Shown: piece after piece, positions 44,027 to 51,248 of the stretch
How the letters are laid out: each line of letters starts with the position of its first letter
Numbering within the stretch: position 1 is the stretch's first letter
Assembly: GCA_934464775.1 (NCBI GenBank)
Contig: CAKSKG010000010.1
Coordinates: forward strand, 1-64,000
Reading direction: 5' to 3'
Source: an uncultured Oscillospiraceae bacterium
GTDB lineage: Bacteria > Bacillota > Clostridia > Oscillospirales > Ruminococcaceae
Length of the DNA: 64,000 nucleotides
The notes under the pieces: model-generated
The model's input: only the letters and a program-made list of their open reading frames with translations
What the model was told of the DNA's origin: nothing
The model's database searches: none
Translations under genes and position numbers: made by a program

Positions 44027-44893
44027 ATGGCATCGGGAAATATGAAGGATATAAAGCGGCGCATCAAGAGCGTTGAATCCACCATGCAGATAACCAAGGC
44101 TATGGAGCTGGTCGCTTCGTCAAAGCTCAGAAAGGCAAAGGAAAGAGCGGACAATGCCCGTCCTTTCTTCAATGCGCTTTATGAGACTATGTGCGAAATA
44201 AGAGCGGAAAACGAAAACTTCTTTTCCCCCTTCACACGAAAGGGAAAGGGAGACAAGGTTCTGCTTGTTGTTATCGCAGGTGACCGAGGTCTTGCGGGAG
44301 GATTCAACTCCAATGTGCTGAAGCTTGCCCAGTCTCGCATCGACGAGCTGAAAAACAGCGGCAGGCAGGTAGAGATAATGGCTATCGGCAAAAAATCGGC
44401 AGAATATTTCGAGAAGCGAGGCTTTGATATGCTGGCTTCCTATATAAATATCGCCGAGGGCATCAGGATAAACACCGCTGCCGCCATTGCCGATGAGATC
44501 GTATATCCGTACCTAAACGGTGAATATAACAGTGTGGAGATGTTCTACACCGATTATGTTTCGCCTATCTCACAGCTTGCGGCTTCGAGAAAGATTCTCC
44601 CCGTTGAGCTGAAAAAGGAGCTGTCGGCTTCAAAGGCTCTGCCTGTTTATGAGCCGTCGGCTTATGACGTTTTCAACAGTATAGTTCCAAAGTATATCAC
44701 AGGAATAATTTTCGGCGCAGTTGTTGACAGCTTTGCTTCCGAGCAGGCGTGCCGCCGCAGCGCAATGGAAAATGCCTCCGACAACGCAGAAGAAATGATA
44801 AGCGATCTTTCGCTGAAATACAACCGCGCACGTCAGGCGTCCATTACTCAGGAGCTTACCGAGATCGTCAGCGGTGCTTCCGCACAGGAATAG
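44027..44893 (+). CDS. atpG: F-type ATP synthase subunit gamma
   Basis: 288 residues, the central rotor shaft. The N-terminal helix DIKRRIKSVESTMQITKAMELVASSKLR and the C-terminal helix RRSAMENASDNAEEMISDL are characteristic. Confidence 0.97.
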   Translation: MASGNMKDIKRRIKSVESTMQITKAMELVASSKLRKAKERADNARPFFNALYETMCEIRAENENFFSPFTRKGKGDKVLLVVIAGDRGLAGGFNSNVLKLAQSRIDELKNSGRQVEIMAIGKKSAEYFEKRGFDMLASYINIAEGIRINTAAAIADEIVYPYLNGEYNSVEMFYTDYVSPISQLAASRKILPVELKKELSASKALPVYEPSAYDVFNSIVPKYITGIIFGAVVDSFASEQACRRSAMENASDNAEEMISDLSLKYNRARQASITQELTEIVSGASAQE

Positions 44894-44929
44894 CACCCCT
44901 CAAAATTGAAATACGAGGTGAAATACAGA

Positions 44930-46333
44930 ATGTCGCAGAACAATATCGGAAAAGTAGTCCAGATCATCGGTGCCGTTGTTGATATCCGCTTTGAAAAGGA
45001 CTGCCTTCCGAAGCTGCTTAATGCTATCGAGATACAGCTGAACGGTCAGAAGCTGGTGTGCGAGGTCGCTCAGCACATAGGCGATGATGTTGTGCGCTGC
45101 ATCGCCATGTCCTCAACAGACGGTCTGGTAAGAGGCGCTGACGCTGTTGATACGGGCAGCCCTATCACAGTTCCCGTCGGAAGAGGAACACTGGGCAGAA
45201 TTTTCAATATGCTGGGCGAGCCTGTTGACAACAAGCCCGAGCCTGAATATGAGGAAAGATGGGCTATCCACCGTGAAGCTCCCTCCTATGAAGAGCAGAC
45301 GGCATCTAATGAGGTGCTTGAAACAGGCATCAAGGTAATCGACCTTATCTGCCCCTATCTTAAAGGCGGAAAGATCGGTCTTTTCGGAGGCGCAGGCGTC
45401 GGAAAGACTGTCCTTATCCAGGAGCTTATCAACAACGTTGCCAACCAGCACGGCGGTATCTCCGTATTTACGGGCGTTGGCGAGCGTACCCGTGAGGGCA
45501 ATGACCTTTACAACGAAATGACCGAATCGGGAGTTATCGACAAGACCGTTCTTGTTTACGGTCAGATGAACGAGCCTCCCGGAGCAAGAATGAGAGTAGG
45601 TCTTTCGGGACTTACAATGGCGGAATATTTCCGTGACGTTGAGGGACAGGACGTGCTTCTGTTCATCGACAACATCTTCCGTTTCACACAGGCAGGCTCC
45701 GAGGTATCGGCTCTGCTTGGACGTATGCCCTCCGCCGTTGGCTATCAGCCTACGCTGGCTACGGAAATGGGCGCTCTTCAGGAGCGTATCACATCGACTC
45801 ACAAGGGATCTATCACATCGGTACAGGCGGTATACGTTCCTGCCGATGACCTGACAGACCCTGCTCCCGCAACAACATTCGCACATCTGGACGCAACCAC
45901 GGTTCTTTCCAGATCTATTTCATCGCTGGGTATCTTCCCTGCCGTGGATCCTCTTGATTCCACATCAAGAATACTCAGCCCCGACGTTGTCGGTCAGGAG
46001 CATTACGAGACTGCAAGAGCCGTACAGAACATTCTCCAGAGATACACCGAGCTTCAGGATATCATCGCTATCATGGGCATGGACGAGCTTTCCGACGAGG
46101 ACAAGCTCACCGTAAGCCGTGCAAGAAAGATCCAGCGTTTCCTTTCCCAGCCGTTCCACGTTGCGGAGCAGTTCACGGGCATGAAGGGCAAGTATGTTCC
46201 CCTGAAGGAAACGATCAGAGGCTTCAAGGAGATCATTGCGGGAATGCACGACGATCTTCCCGAGTCCGCCTTCCTCTTTGTCGGAACTATCGACGAAGCA
46301 GTTGAAAAGGCGAAGAATTCTTCCGCTGATTGA
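44930..46333 (+). CDS. atpD: F-type ATP synthase subunit beta
   Basis: 467 residues from the ATG at 44930, following GAGGTGA; an upstream TTG extension lacks a ribosome site. Catalytic subunit: Walker A GGAGVGKT at 153-160, GERTREGND, and ALLGRMPSAVGYQPTLATEMG are present. Confidence 0.98.
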   Translation: MSQNNIGKVVQIIGAVVDIRFEKDCLPKLLNAIEIQLNGQKLVCEVAQHIGDDVVRCIAMSSTDGLVRGADAVDTGSPITVPVGRGTLGRIFNMLGEPVDNKPEPEYEERWAIHREAPSYEEQTASNEVLETGIKVIDLICPYLKGGKIGLFGGAGVGKTVLIQELINNVANQHGGISVFTGVGERTREGNDLYNEMTESGVIDKTVLVYGQMNEPPGARMRVGLSGLTMAEYFRDVEGQDVLLFIDNIFRFTQAGSEVSALLGRMPSAVGYQPTLATEMGALQERITSTHKGSITSVQAVYVPADDLTDPAPATTFAHLDATTVLSRSISSLGIFPAVDPLDSTSRILSPDVVGQEHYETARAVQNILQRYTELQDIIAIMGMDELSDEDKLTVSRARKIQRFLSQPFHVAEQFTGMKGKYVPLKETIRGFKEIIAGMHDDLPESAFLFVGTIDEAVEKAKNSSAD

Positions 46334-46365
46334 TGTCACTGCGGAGAAAGGAATGATAATTTTTT

Positions 46366-46788
46366 ATGGCGGCTTTGTTCACACTTAAAATTATCACCCC
46401 CGAAAAAATATTTTTTGAAGGGGAAACCTCGCAGGTAATCGTCCGCACCTCGGAAGGTGACATCGGCATACTTGCGAACCACATCAGTCTTGTTGCAGAC
46501 CTGCCCTCGGGACCTGTAAAGATCAAGCAGGAGAACGGTGACTGGCACACTGCGGCTGTTTCCACGGGACTTATCAAGGTCGGCGGAAACAAGGTCAGCA
46601 TATTTGCAAATGCCGTCGAATGGGCGGAGGACATTGATATCGACTGGGCGAAGCGCTCCGAAGAGGAAGCTCGTCAGCGTTTAAAGGAAGCACAGCAGAG
46701 CAAGCGTGAGATGGATTACGCAGAATTGAAGCTCAAGCGTGCGCTGAACCGAATCAGTGTTCACGACAAATACGGCAGCACAAGATAA
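46366..46788 (+). CDS. atpC: F-type ATP synthase subunit epsilon
   Basis: 140 residues: an N-terminal beta-sandwich (EGDIGILANHISLVADLPSG) and a C-terminal helical hairpin (EEEARQRLKEAQ...LKRALNRI) that can inhibit rotation. Last gene of the operon, followed by the terminator at 46802. Confidence 0.95.
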   Translation: MAALFTLKIITPEKIFFEGETSQVIVRTSEGDIGILANHISLVADLPSGPVKIKQENGDWHTAAVSTGLIKVGGNKVSIFANAVEWAEDIDIDWAKRSEEEARQRLKEAQQSKREMDYAELKLKRALNRISVHDKYGSTR

Positions 46789-46801
46789 AATATGGGTTTT
46801 G

Positions 46802-46852
46802 AACCCCTCCGTGTTATGGCTTTTACGGCTTATCACGGAGGGGTTATTTTTT
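46802..46852 (+). terminator. Terminator of the ATP synthase operon
   Basis: AACCCCTCCGTG (46802-46813) pairs perfectly with CACGGAGGGGTT (46834-46845), followed by a T-run; a 20-base loop. Confidence 0.88.
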
Positions 46853-47089
46853 CACTGCGGTTTGGATTTTTGCGCTTCCATACAAAACATACATAAAAAC
46901 AGCATAAAAAGCAGTTGAAAAATAATATTAAAGAAAGCAAACCAGACCCAAAAGTCATTTGACAGCATTTATTGAGTAAAACTAAAAATATCTCCCCCTC
47001 CCCTTCGACGAATTTTTTCCGCCCGTCGGGTATATATTTATAAAGCCGATGTTTCAGCGGCAAATAAATTGTGAAAGAGAGCGGACGGT
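46853..47089. other. Intergenic region after the ATP synthase operon
   Basis: AT-rich with no gene. A loose TATATT near 47032 could be a -10 for the downstream secreted-protein gene, but I see no matching -35. Confidence 0.5.
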
Positions 47090-47602
47090 ATGAATTATCT
47101 TTTTATGAAAAAAACTGCGGGACTTTTTCTGGCACTTCTCATGACCAACGGCACGGCTTTTTCGGTGAGAGCCGCAGAGGCACTCCCCCTGCCCGATATC
47201 AACACATCGTTCAAGACCTATATGGATTACCGTGCTATCACCGACAGGTCCTCCGCCCAGTATGAGCTCCAGCAGGAAGCCTATACCGACAGCGACGGCA
47301 TACGCCGTGTGGGCGATGATGTATGTATCGCCGTCGGCTCGGCATATGCGGACAATATCGGAGACAGGCTGGAGATAACTCTTGAAAGCGGCAGCACCTT
47401 TACCGCCGTCGTGGGAGATTTCAAAGCGGACCGCGACACCGACTCAATGCATATGTATTATCCCGTCTGCGAGGGCATGGGCGATGTGACAGAATTTATT
47501 GCCGATACCTCAAAGCTGGACAGGCAGGTGCGTGTTTCGGGCAGCATCGGCTCTATCGAAAAATACAGCGGCTGTATATCCTCGATCGTTCCCATAGAAT
47601 AA
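47090..47602 (+). CDS. Small secreted protein of unknown function
   Basis: 170 residues with a signal peptide (MKKTAGLFLALLMTNGTAFSVRAAE; the in-frame ATG at 47105 may be the start). The mature part reads as a compact beta-rich domain (VGDDVCIAVGSAYADNIGDRLEITLESGSTFTAVVGD split by acidic turns) with two cysteines late in the chain. It is reminiscent of small double-psi-barrel-like extracellular domains but no family is certain. No operon partner. Confidence 0.65.
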   Translation: MNYLFMKKTAGLFLALLMTNGTAFSVRAAEALPLPDINTSFKTYMDYRAITDRSSAQYELQQEAYTDSDGIRRVGDDVCIAVGSAYADNIGDRLEITLESGSTFTAVVGDFKADRDTDSMHMYYPVCEGMGDVTEFIADTSKLDRQVRVSGSIGSIEKYSGCISSIVPIE

Positions 47603-47668
47603 CAAATCAGCAAAATACGGTCAAATTTTTATCCTATAAAAAAATTATACTTTTTTAACTTTTCCTAT

Positions 47669-47697
47669 TGACATTTGCCGAAAGATGTGTTATTATA
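47669..47697 (+). promoter_or_regulatory. Promoter of the rubrerythrin gene
   Basis: TTGACA (47669-47674), a 17-base spacer and TATTAT (47692-47697), just before the Fur/PerR-like box. Confidence 0.8.
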
Positions 47698-47711
47698 TAA
47701 ACACATCAAGA

Positions 47712-47726
47712 TGATAACAATTATCA
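47712..47726 (+). promoter_or_regulatory. Fur/PerR-type operator
   Basis: TGATAAC-A-ATTATCA, a 7-1-7 inverted repeat with one mismatch from the ideal TGATAAT-N-ATTATCA. It lies about 15 bases downstream of the -10, where a bound repressor would block transcription. Control by a peroxide- or iron-sensing Fur-family repressor is inferred. Confidence 0.7.
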
Positions 47727-47769
47727 TTAAGGAGATAATAATATTAATAAAACATGGAGGATAAAAATT

Positions 47770-48321
47770 ATGACTAAGTGGATTTGTTCAGTATGCGGAT
47801 ACGTTTATGAGGGCGAGCAGGCTCCCGAGAAATGTCCCCAGTGCAAGGCTCCCGCTTCAAAGTTTACAAAGGCTGAGGCTTCATCTGTTTCATGGGCTTG
47901 CGAGCACGCAGTAGGTATCGCAAAGAGCGTTGACAATCAGGAGATCATCGACGGTCTGAGAGAGAATTTCAACGGCGAATGTTCCGAGGTCGGAATGTAT
48001 CTTGCAATGTCAAGAGTTGCCGACAGAGAGGGCTATCCCGAAGTTGCCGAGGCTTACAAGAGAATCGCTTTCGAGGAAGCAGAGCACGCAGCAAAGTTTG
48101 CCGAGATGCTCGGTGAGGTCGTTACAGACTCCACAAAGAAGAATCTTGAGATGCGTGTAATGGCTGAGGGCGGTGCCTGCGAGGGCAAGCTCAAGCTTGC
48201 AAAGCTTGCAAAGGCTCTCGATCTGGACGCTATCCATGACACAGTTCATGAAATGGCAAAGGACGAAGCTCGCCACGGTGCGGCTTTCAACGGTCTGCTT
48301 AACAGATATTTCAATAAGTAA
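47770..48321 (+). CDS. Rubrerythrin with N-terminal rubredoxin domain
   Basis: 183 residues. Peroxide-reducing non-haem iron protein. The rubredoxin-like iron site is at the N-terminus (C6, C9, C22, C25), the reverse of classical rubrerythrin, followed by a four-helix diiron domain with ExxH motifs (EEAEHAAKF, DEARHGAAF). The N-terminal arrangement is that of the clostridial reverse-rubrerythrin group used in oxygen and peroxide defence. It has its own promoter, operator and terminator. Confidence 0.93.
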   Translation: MTKWICSVCGYVYEGEQAPEKCPQCKAPASKFTKAEASSVSWACEHAVGIAKSVDNQEIIDGLRENFNGECSEVGMYLAMSRVADREGYPEVAEAYKRIAFEEAEHAAKFAEMLGEVVTDSTKKNLEMRVMAEGGACEGKLKLAKLAKALDLDAIHDTVHEMAKDEARHGAAFNGLLNRYFNK

Positions 48322-48341
48322 TTTTTAAGGTACTTACACAT

Positions 48342-48379
48342 AAAAAGCTCTGTAATGCGCAATGCATACAGAGCTTTTT
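48342..48379 (+). terminator. Terminator of the rubrerythrin gene
   Basis: AAAAAGCTCTGTA (48342-48354) pairs with TACAGAGCTTTTT (48367-48379). It is usable in both directions, so it also serves the convergent gene ending at 48398. Confidence 0.85.
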
Positions 48380-48397
48380 GTTATATATGAAGCTTTC

Positions 48398-48925
48398 TCA
48401 CAGCCCCAGATCCGCATAATCCTCGGGCAAAAATCTGTGATATATGATATGCACACCCTCGTCGCAGAAGCAGTAATAATATCTGTCGGGATAGGGCTGC
48501 TCAAAGTAGATCAGCGTTTCAAACTCGCCGTTTTCAATGCTTTCAATGTGTATCTTGTCGGAACGGCTCCTGAAAAGCTTTATGATATCCTCCATTGTGC
48601 CGTGACTGCCAACGATATCCACAAGCTCATGTATAAAATCATTGCTGTCCGTATTTTCATGCACATATGCCGCACCCTCGGCAGGAATATAGAAGCAGAA
48701 ACGCTCTCCGCTGACTGAAACCTCCACAGCTCCAAGCTTTTCGGACGAAAATCCGCCGAGAATCTTCATCATTTCATCGGCGTCTGCGTCCGTTTTGAAA
48801 AAGTGATTCAGCGAACTGAGCGGATAATACAGCCTGATAGGATTATTGTCAAAACCCACCTTTGCCTGCGATTCTTTCAGCAGGTCGATTATATTGTTTT
48901 CAAGCACATCATAATTCATATGCAT
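48398..48925 (-). CDS. DUF3877-like cytosolic protein
   Basis: 175 residues. The opening NYDVLENNIIDLLKESQAKVGF and IRLYYPLSSLNHFF resemble the DUF3877 family of uncharacterised Clostridia proteins. Acidic overall, no membrane segment, no catalytic motif. The ATG at 48925 follows AAGGAAGAG; a second ATG two codons later is possible. Function unknown. Confidence 0.65.
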   Translation of the reverse strand: MHMNYDVLENNIIDLLKESQAKVGFDNNPIRLYYPLSSLNHFFKTDADADEMMKILGGFSSEKLGAVEVSVSGERFCFYIPAEGAAYVHENTDSNDFIHELVDIVGSHGTMEDIIKLFRSRSDKIHIESIENGEFETLIYFEQPYPDRYYYCFCDEGVHIIYHRFLPEDYADLGL

Positions 48926-48986
48926 TCTCTTCCTTTCATAAAAACATAATGTATACCTTTAAAGTATATTTTTAAAGCTTTAAAAA

Positions 48987-49007
48987 TGCAGGGAAAATAC
49001 CCTGCAT
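48987..49007 (-). terminator. Terminator of the HD-hydrolase transcript
   Basis: ATGCAGGG (48987-48994) pairs with CCCTGCAT (49000-49007); on the minus strand it is followed by TTTTT. It lies just after the stop at 49021. Confidence 0.75.
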
Positions 49008-49020
49008 CTTCAATTTACGA

Positions 49021-49590
49021 TCAGTATTTGCTGTATTCTTCCTCGCAGCTTCTCATTGCAAGGATCGTCCTTTCGATAAGCTCGTCCAGAGTCCAGCCAA
49101 GCATTTCCGCTCCGCGCTCAATGACCTCACGGGAACAGCCTGCCGCAAAATTTGCGTTCTTGTATTTTTTCTTCACCGACTTTACTTCCATGTCGGCAAC
49201 GCTCTTCGACGGACGCATCAAAGCAACCGCTCCGATAAGTCCTGTCAGCTCGTCAACGGCATACAGTACATTTTCCATTTCATGCTCGGGAGCAATATCG
49301 ACCGTCAGCTTGTAGCCGTGACTTGCCGTTGCATGGATTATCCGCTCGTCGATTCCACGCTCATGCATTATTTCCTGCTCCTTGATGCAGTGCTGCTCGG
49401 GGAACTGCTCAAAATCCAGATCGTGAAGCAGACCGACTATTCCCCAGAATTCCTTTTCATCGCCATAGCCAAGCTCCTCGGCGAAATATTTCATAACGCC
49501 CTCCACCGTTACGGCATGACGGAGATGAAACGGCTCCTTGTTATATTCATTAAGCAGCTGCCATGCTTCTTCTCTTGAAAATCCGGCCAT
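49021..49590 (-). CDS. HD-domain phosphohydrolase
   Basis: 189 residues. The HD metal-binding signature is seen as HLRHAVTVE, LLHDLDFEQFPEQH and ATASHGYK. Many short HD proteins of this kind are nucleotide phosphohydrolases; the substrate is unknown. It follows the tcdA-like gene by 13 bases and is probably co-transcribed with it. The start follows AAGGAAGTG. Confidence 0.82.
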   Translation of the reverse strand: MAGFSREEAWQLLNEYNKEPFHLRHAVTVEGVMKYFAEELGYGDEKEFWGIVGLLHDLDFEQFPEQHCIKEQEIMHERGIDERIIHATASHGYKLTVDIAPEHEMENVLYAVDELTGLIGAVALMRPSKSVADMEVKSVKKKYKNANFAAGCSREVIERGAEMLGWTLDELIERTILAMRSCEEEYSKY

Positions 49591-49603
49591 AATAACACTT
49601 CCT

Positions 49604-50368
49604 TTATTTATTTTTAAAGCCCGTGATATCCTTGATTATCTCTCCTGCAATGATAAGTCCCGCAGTTGACGGAACAAACGCATTGGAGCCGGGAATATCC
49701 CTGCGCTGAGTGCATTTTCTCGTTGTGCCGGGAGGACAGATACAGTGCTGTCTGCACGATATAGCCATATCCTCAACGGGCGGAATTGCCTTTTCCTTGG
49801 AATAAACCACTTTAAGCCCATCAACATTGCGCTTTCTCAGCTCGTATCTTATAACTCTCGCCAGCGGACATACCGACGTATCATAAATATCCGCCACCTC
49901 CAGCATATCGGGGTTCACCTTGTTTCCCGCACCCATGGAGCTGATTATCGGCGTGCCGCATTTTTTCGCATTCATGATAAGCTCGATCTTGCCCGTAACG
50001 GTATCAATTGCATCAACAACGTAATCGTACTGTGTAAAATCGAACTGATCCGATGTATCAGGCATATAAAACGTCTTATAGGTAGTCACCTTGCATTCGG
50101 GATTAATGTCCTTTATTCTCGCCTCGGCAACGTCCACCTTGTATTTTCCGACTGTGGAACGGAGCGCAAATATCTGTCTGTTCAGATTTGTAAGGCATAC
50201 CTTGTCATCGTCCACAAGGTCAATAGCACCTATTCCGCTGCGCACCAGCGCCTCAACTGTATATCCGCCCACGCCGCCTATTCCGAAAACAATTACTCTT
50301 GAAGCCGCAAGCTTTTCCATTGCTTCCGCTCCGAAGGTCAGCTGTGTTCTTGAAAACTGATTAAGCAT
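49604..50368 (-). CDS. tcdA: tRNA threonylcarbamoyladenosine dehydratase (TcdA/CsdL-type ThiF protein)
   Basis: 254 residues from the ATG at 50368, eight bases after AAAGGA. It adenylates t6A37 of tRNA and cyclises it to ct6A. A ThiF/E1-like Rossmann motif GIGGVGGYTVEAL, the DNLNRQ-like NLNRQIFA and the VDAIDTVTGK stretch are conserved. The C-terminal region holds a CxxC-like PLARVIR...CRQHCICPP segment. It probably forms an operon with the HD hydrolase. Confidence 0.88.
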   Translation of the reverse strand: MLNQFSRTQLTFGAEAMEKLAASRVIVFGIGGVGGYTVEALVRSGIGAIDLVDDDKVCLTNLNRQIFALRSTVGKYKVDVAEARIKDINPECKVTTYKTFYMPDTSDQFDFTQYDYVVDAIDTVTGKIELIMNAKKCGTPIISSMGAGNKVNPDMLEVADIYDTSVCPLARVIRYELRKRNVDGLKVVYSKEKAIPPVEDMAISCRQHCICPPGTTRKCTQRRDIPGSNAFVPSTAGLIIAGEIIKDITGFKNK

Positions 50369-50475
50369 TTCATCGTTCCTTTCGCTCAATTATAAAAAAC
50401 ATTATATCATATTTATATGATAATGTCTATATCTTTTGTAGATATTTTTATTAAGGAAAATTTCAGCACAAAAAA

Positions 50476-50508
50476 GATGCAGTCCTGCCCGAAAGCAGAA
50501 CTGCATCA
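50476..50508 (-). terminator. Terminator of pflBA
   Basis: GATGCAGTCCTGC (50476-50488) pairs, with one mismatch, with GCAGAACTGCATC (50495-50507), followed on the minus strand by a run of T. It lies directly after the pflA stop. Confidence 0.85.
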
Positions 50509-50516
50509 TGACAAAC

Positions 50517-51242
50517 TTATTTAACAAGAATTTCCTCGGCCTGCTTGACCTGCTCTTCTGTGGGAACAGGAACGCCCTCAAGGGGATAAGGAATTTTAAG
50601 GTTCTGCCATTTGAACAGACCCAATGTGTGATACGGAAGAATCTCAACACGCTCAACGCCGTTGAGGCTGTCGATAAACTCACGCATTTTCTTCAGATCA
50701 TCGGGATCGTCCGTAACTCCCGGAACAAGAACGTGTCTGATCCACATTTTCTTGCCGTGATCGGAGAGCCATTTTGCCAGAGCAATAATATTCTTATTTG
50801 TATATCCCGTAAGGCGGCGGTGAGCTTCCTCGGAGAAATCTTTAAGATCAAGCATAACAAGATCGGTGTTATCCATAAGCTTTTCAAAGCTGCTCATGAA
50901 CTCTGCGTCTTCCTCGTTAAAAGGCTGACCCGATGTATCAAGGCAGGTATTTACACCCTTATGTTTTGCAAGGCTGAAAAGCTCGGCAACAAAGCCTGCC
51001 TGAAGCAAAGGCTCGCCGCCGCTGACGGTTATTCCGCCGTCTGCCTTCCAGTAGTTCTTATAACGGTAGGCACGCTCAAAAAGCTTGGCTGCCTCCCAGT
51101 CTTCTCCTTCGGTCATGCTCCAGGTCTCGGGATTGTGACAAAACTTGCAGCGCATTTTGCAGCCCTGAAGAAATATCACAAACCTTACGCCCGGTCCGTC
51201 AACCAGTCCGAATGTTTCAAGAGAATGAACCCGTCCTGTCAT
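50517..51242 (-). CDS. pflA: Pyruvate formate-lyase activating enzyme
   Basis: 241 residues from the ATG at 51242; a TTG two codons earlier (51248) is also possible since the gene starts right at the pflB stop and neither has a strong ribosome site, suggesting coupling. Radical-SAM enzyme that installs the glycyl radical on PflB. The [4Fe-4S] cysteines are C28, C32 and C35 (GCKMRCKFC), and the SAM-binding ISGGEP-like VSGGEPLLQ follows. Confidence 0.95.
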   Translation of the reverse strand: MTGRVHSLETFGLVDGPGVRFVIFLQGCKMRCKFCHNPETWSMTEGEDWEAAKLFERAYRYKNYWKADGGITVSGGEPLLQAGFVAELFSLAKHKGVNTCLDTSGQPFNEEDAEFMSSFEKLMDNTDLVMLDLKDFSEEAHRRLTGYTNKNIIALAKWLSDHGKKMWIRHVLVPGVTDDPDDLKKMREFIDSLNGVERVEILPYHTLGLFKWQNLKIPYPLEGVPVPTEEQVKQAEEILVK

Positions 51243-51248
51243 CAGCAA

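Noticed and set aside
47090..47602. An assigned enzymatic role for the small secreted protein
   Set aside because: The resemblance to double-psi-barrel-like domains is only general; no conserved catalytic residues could be placed.
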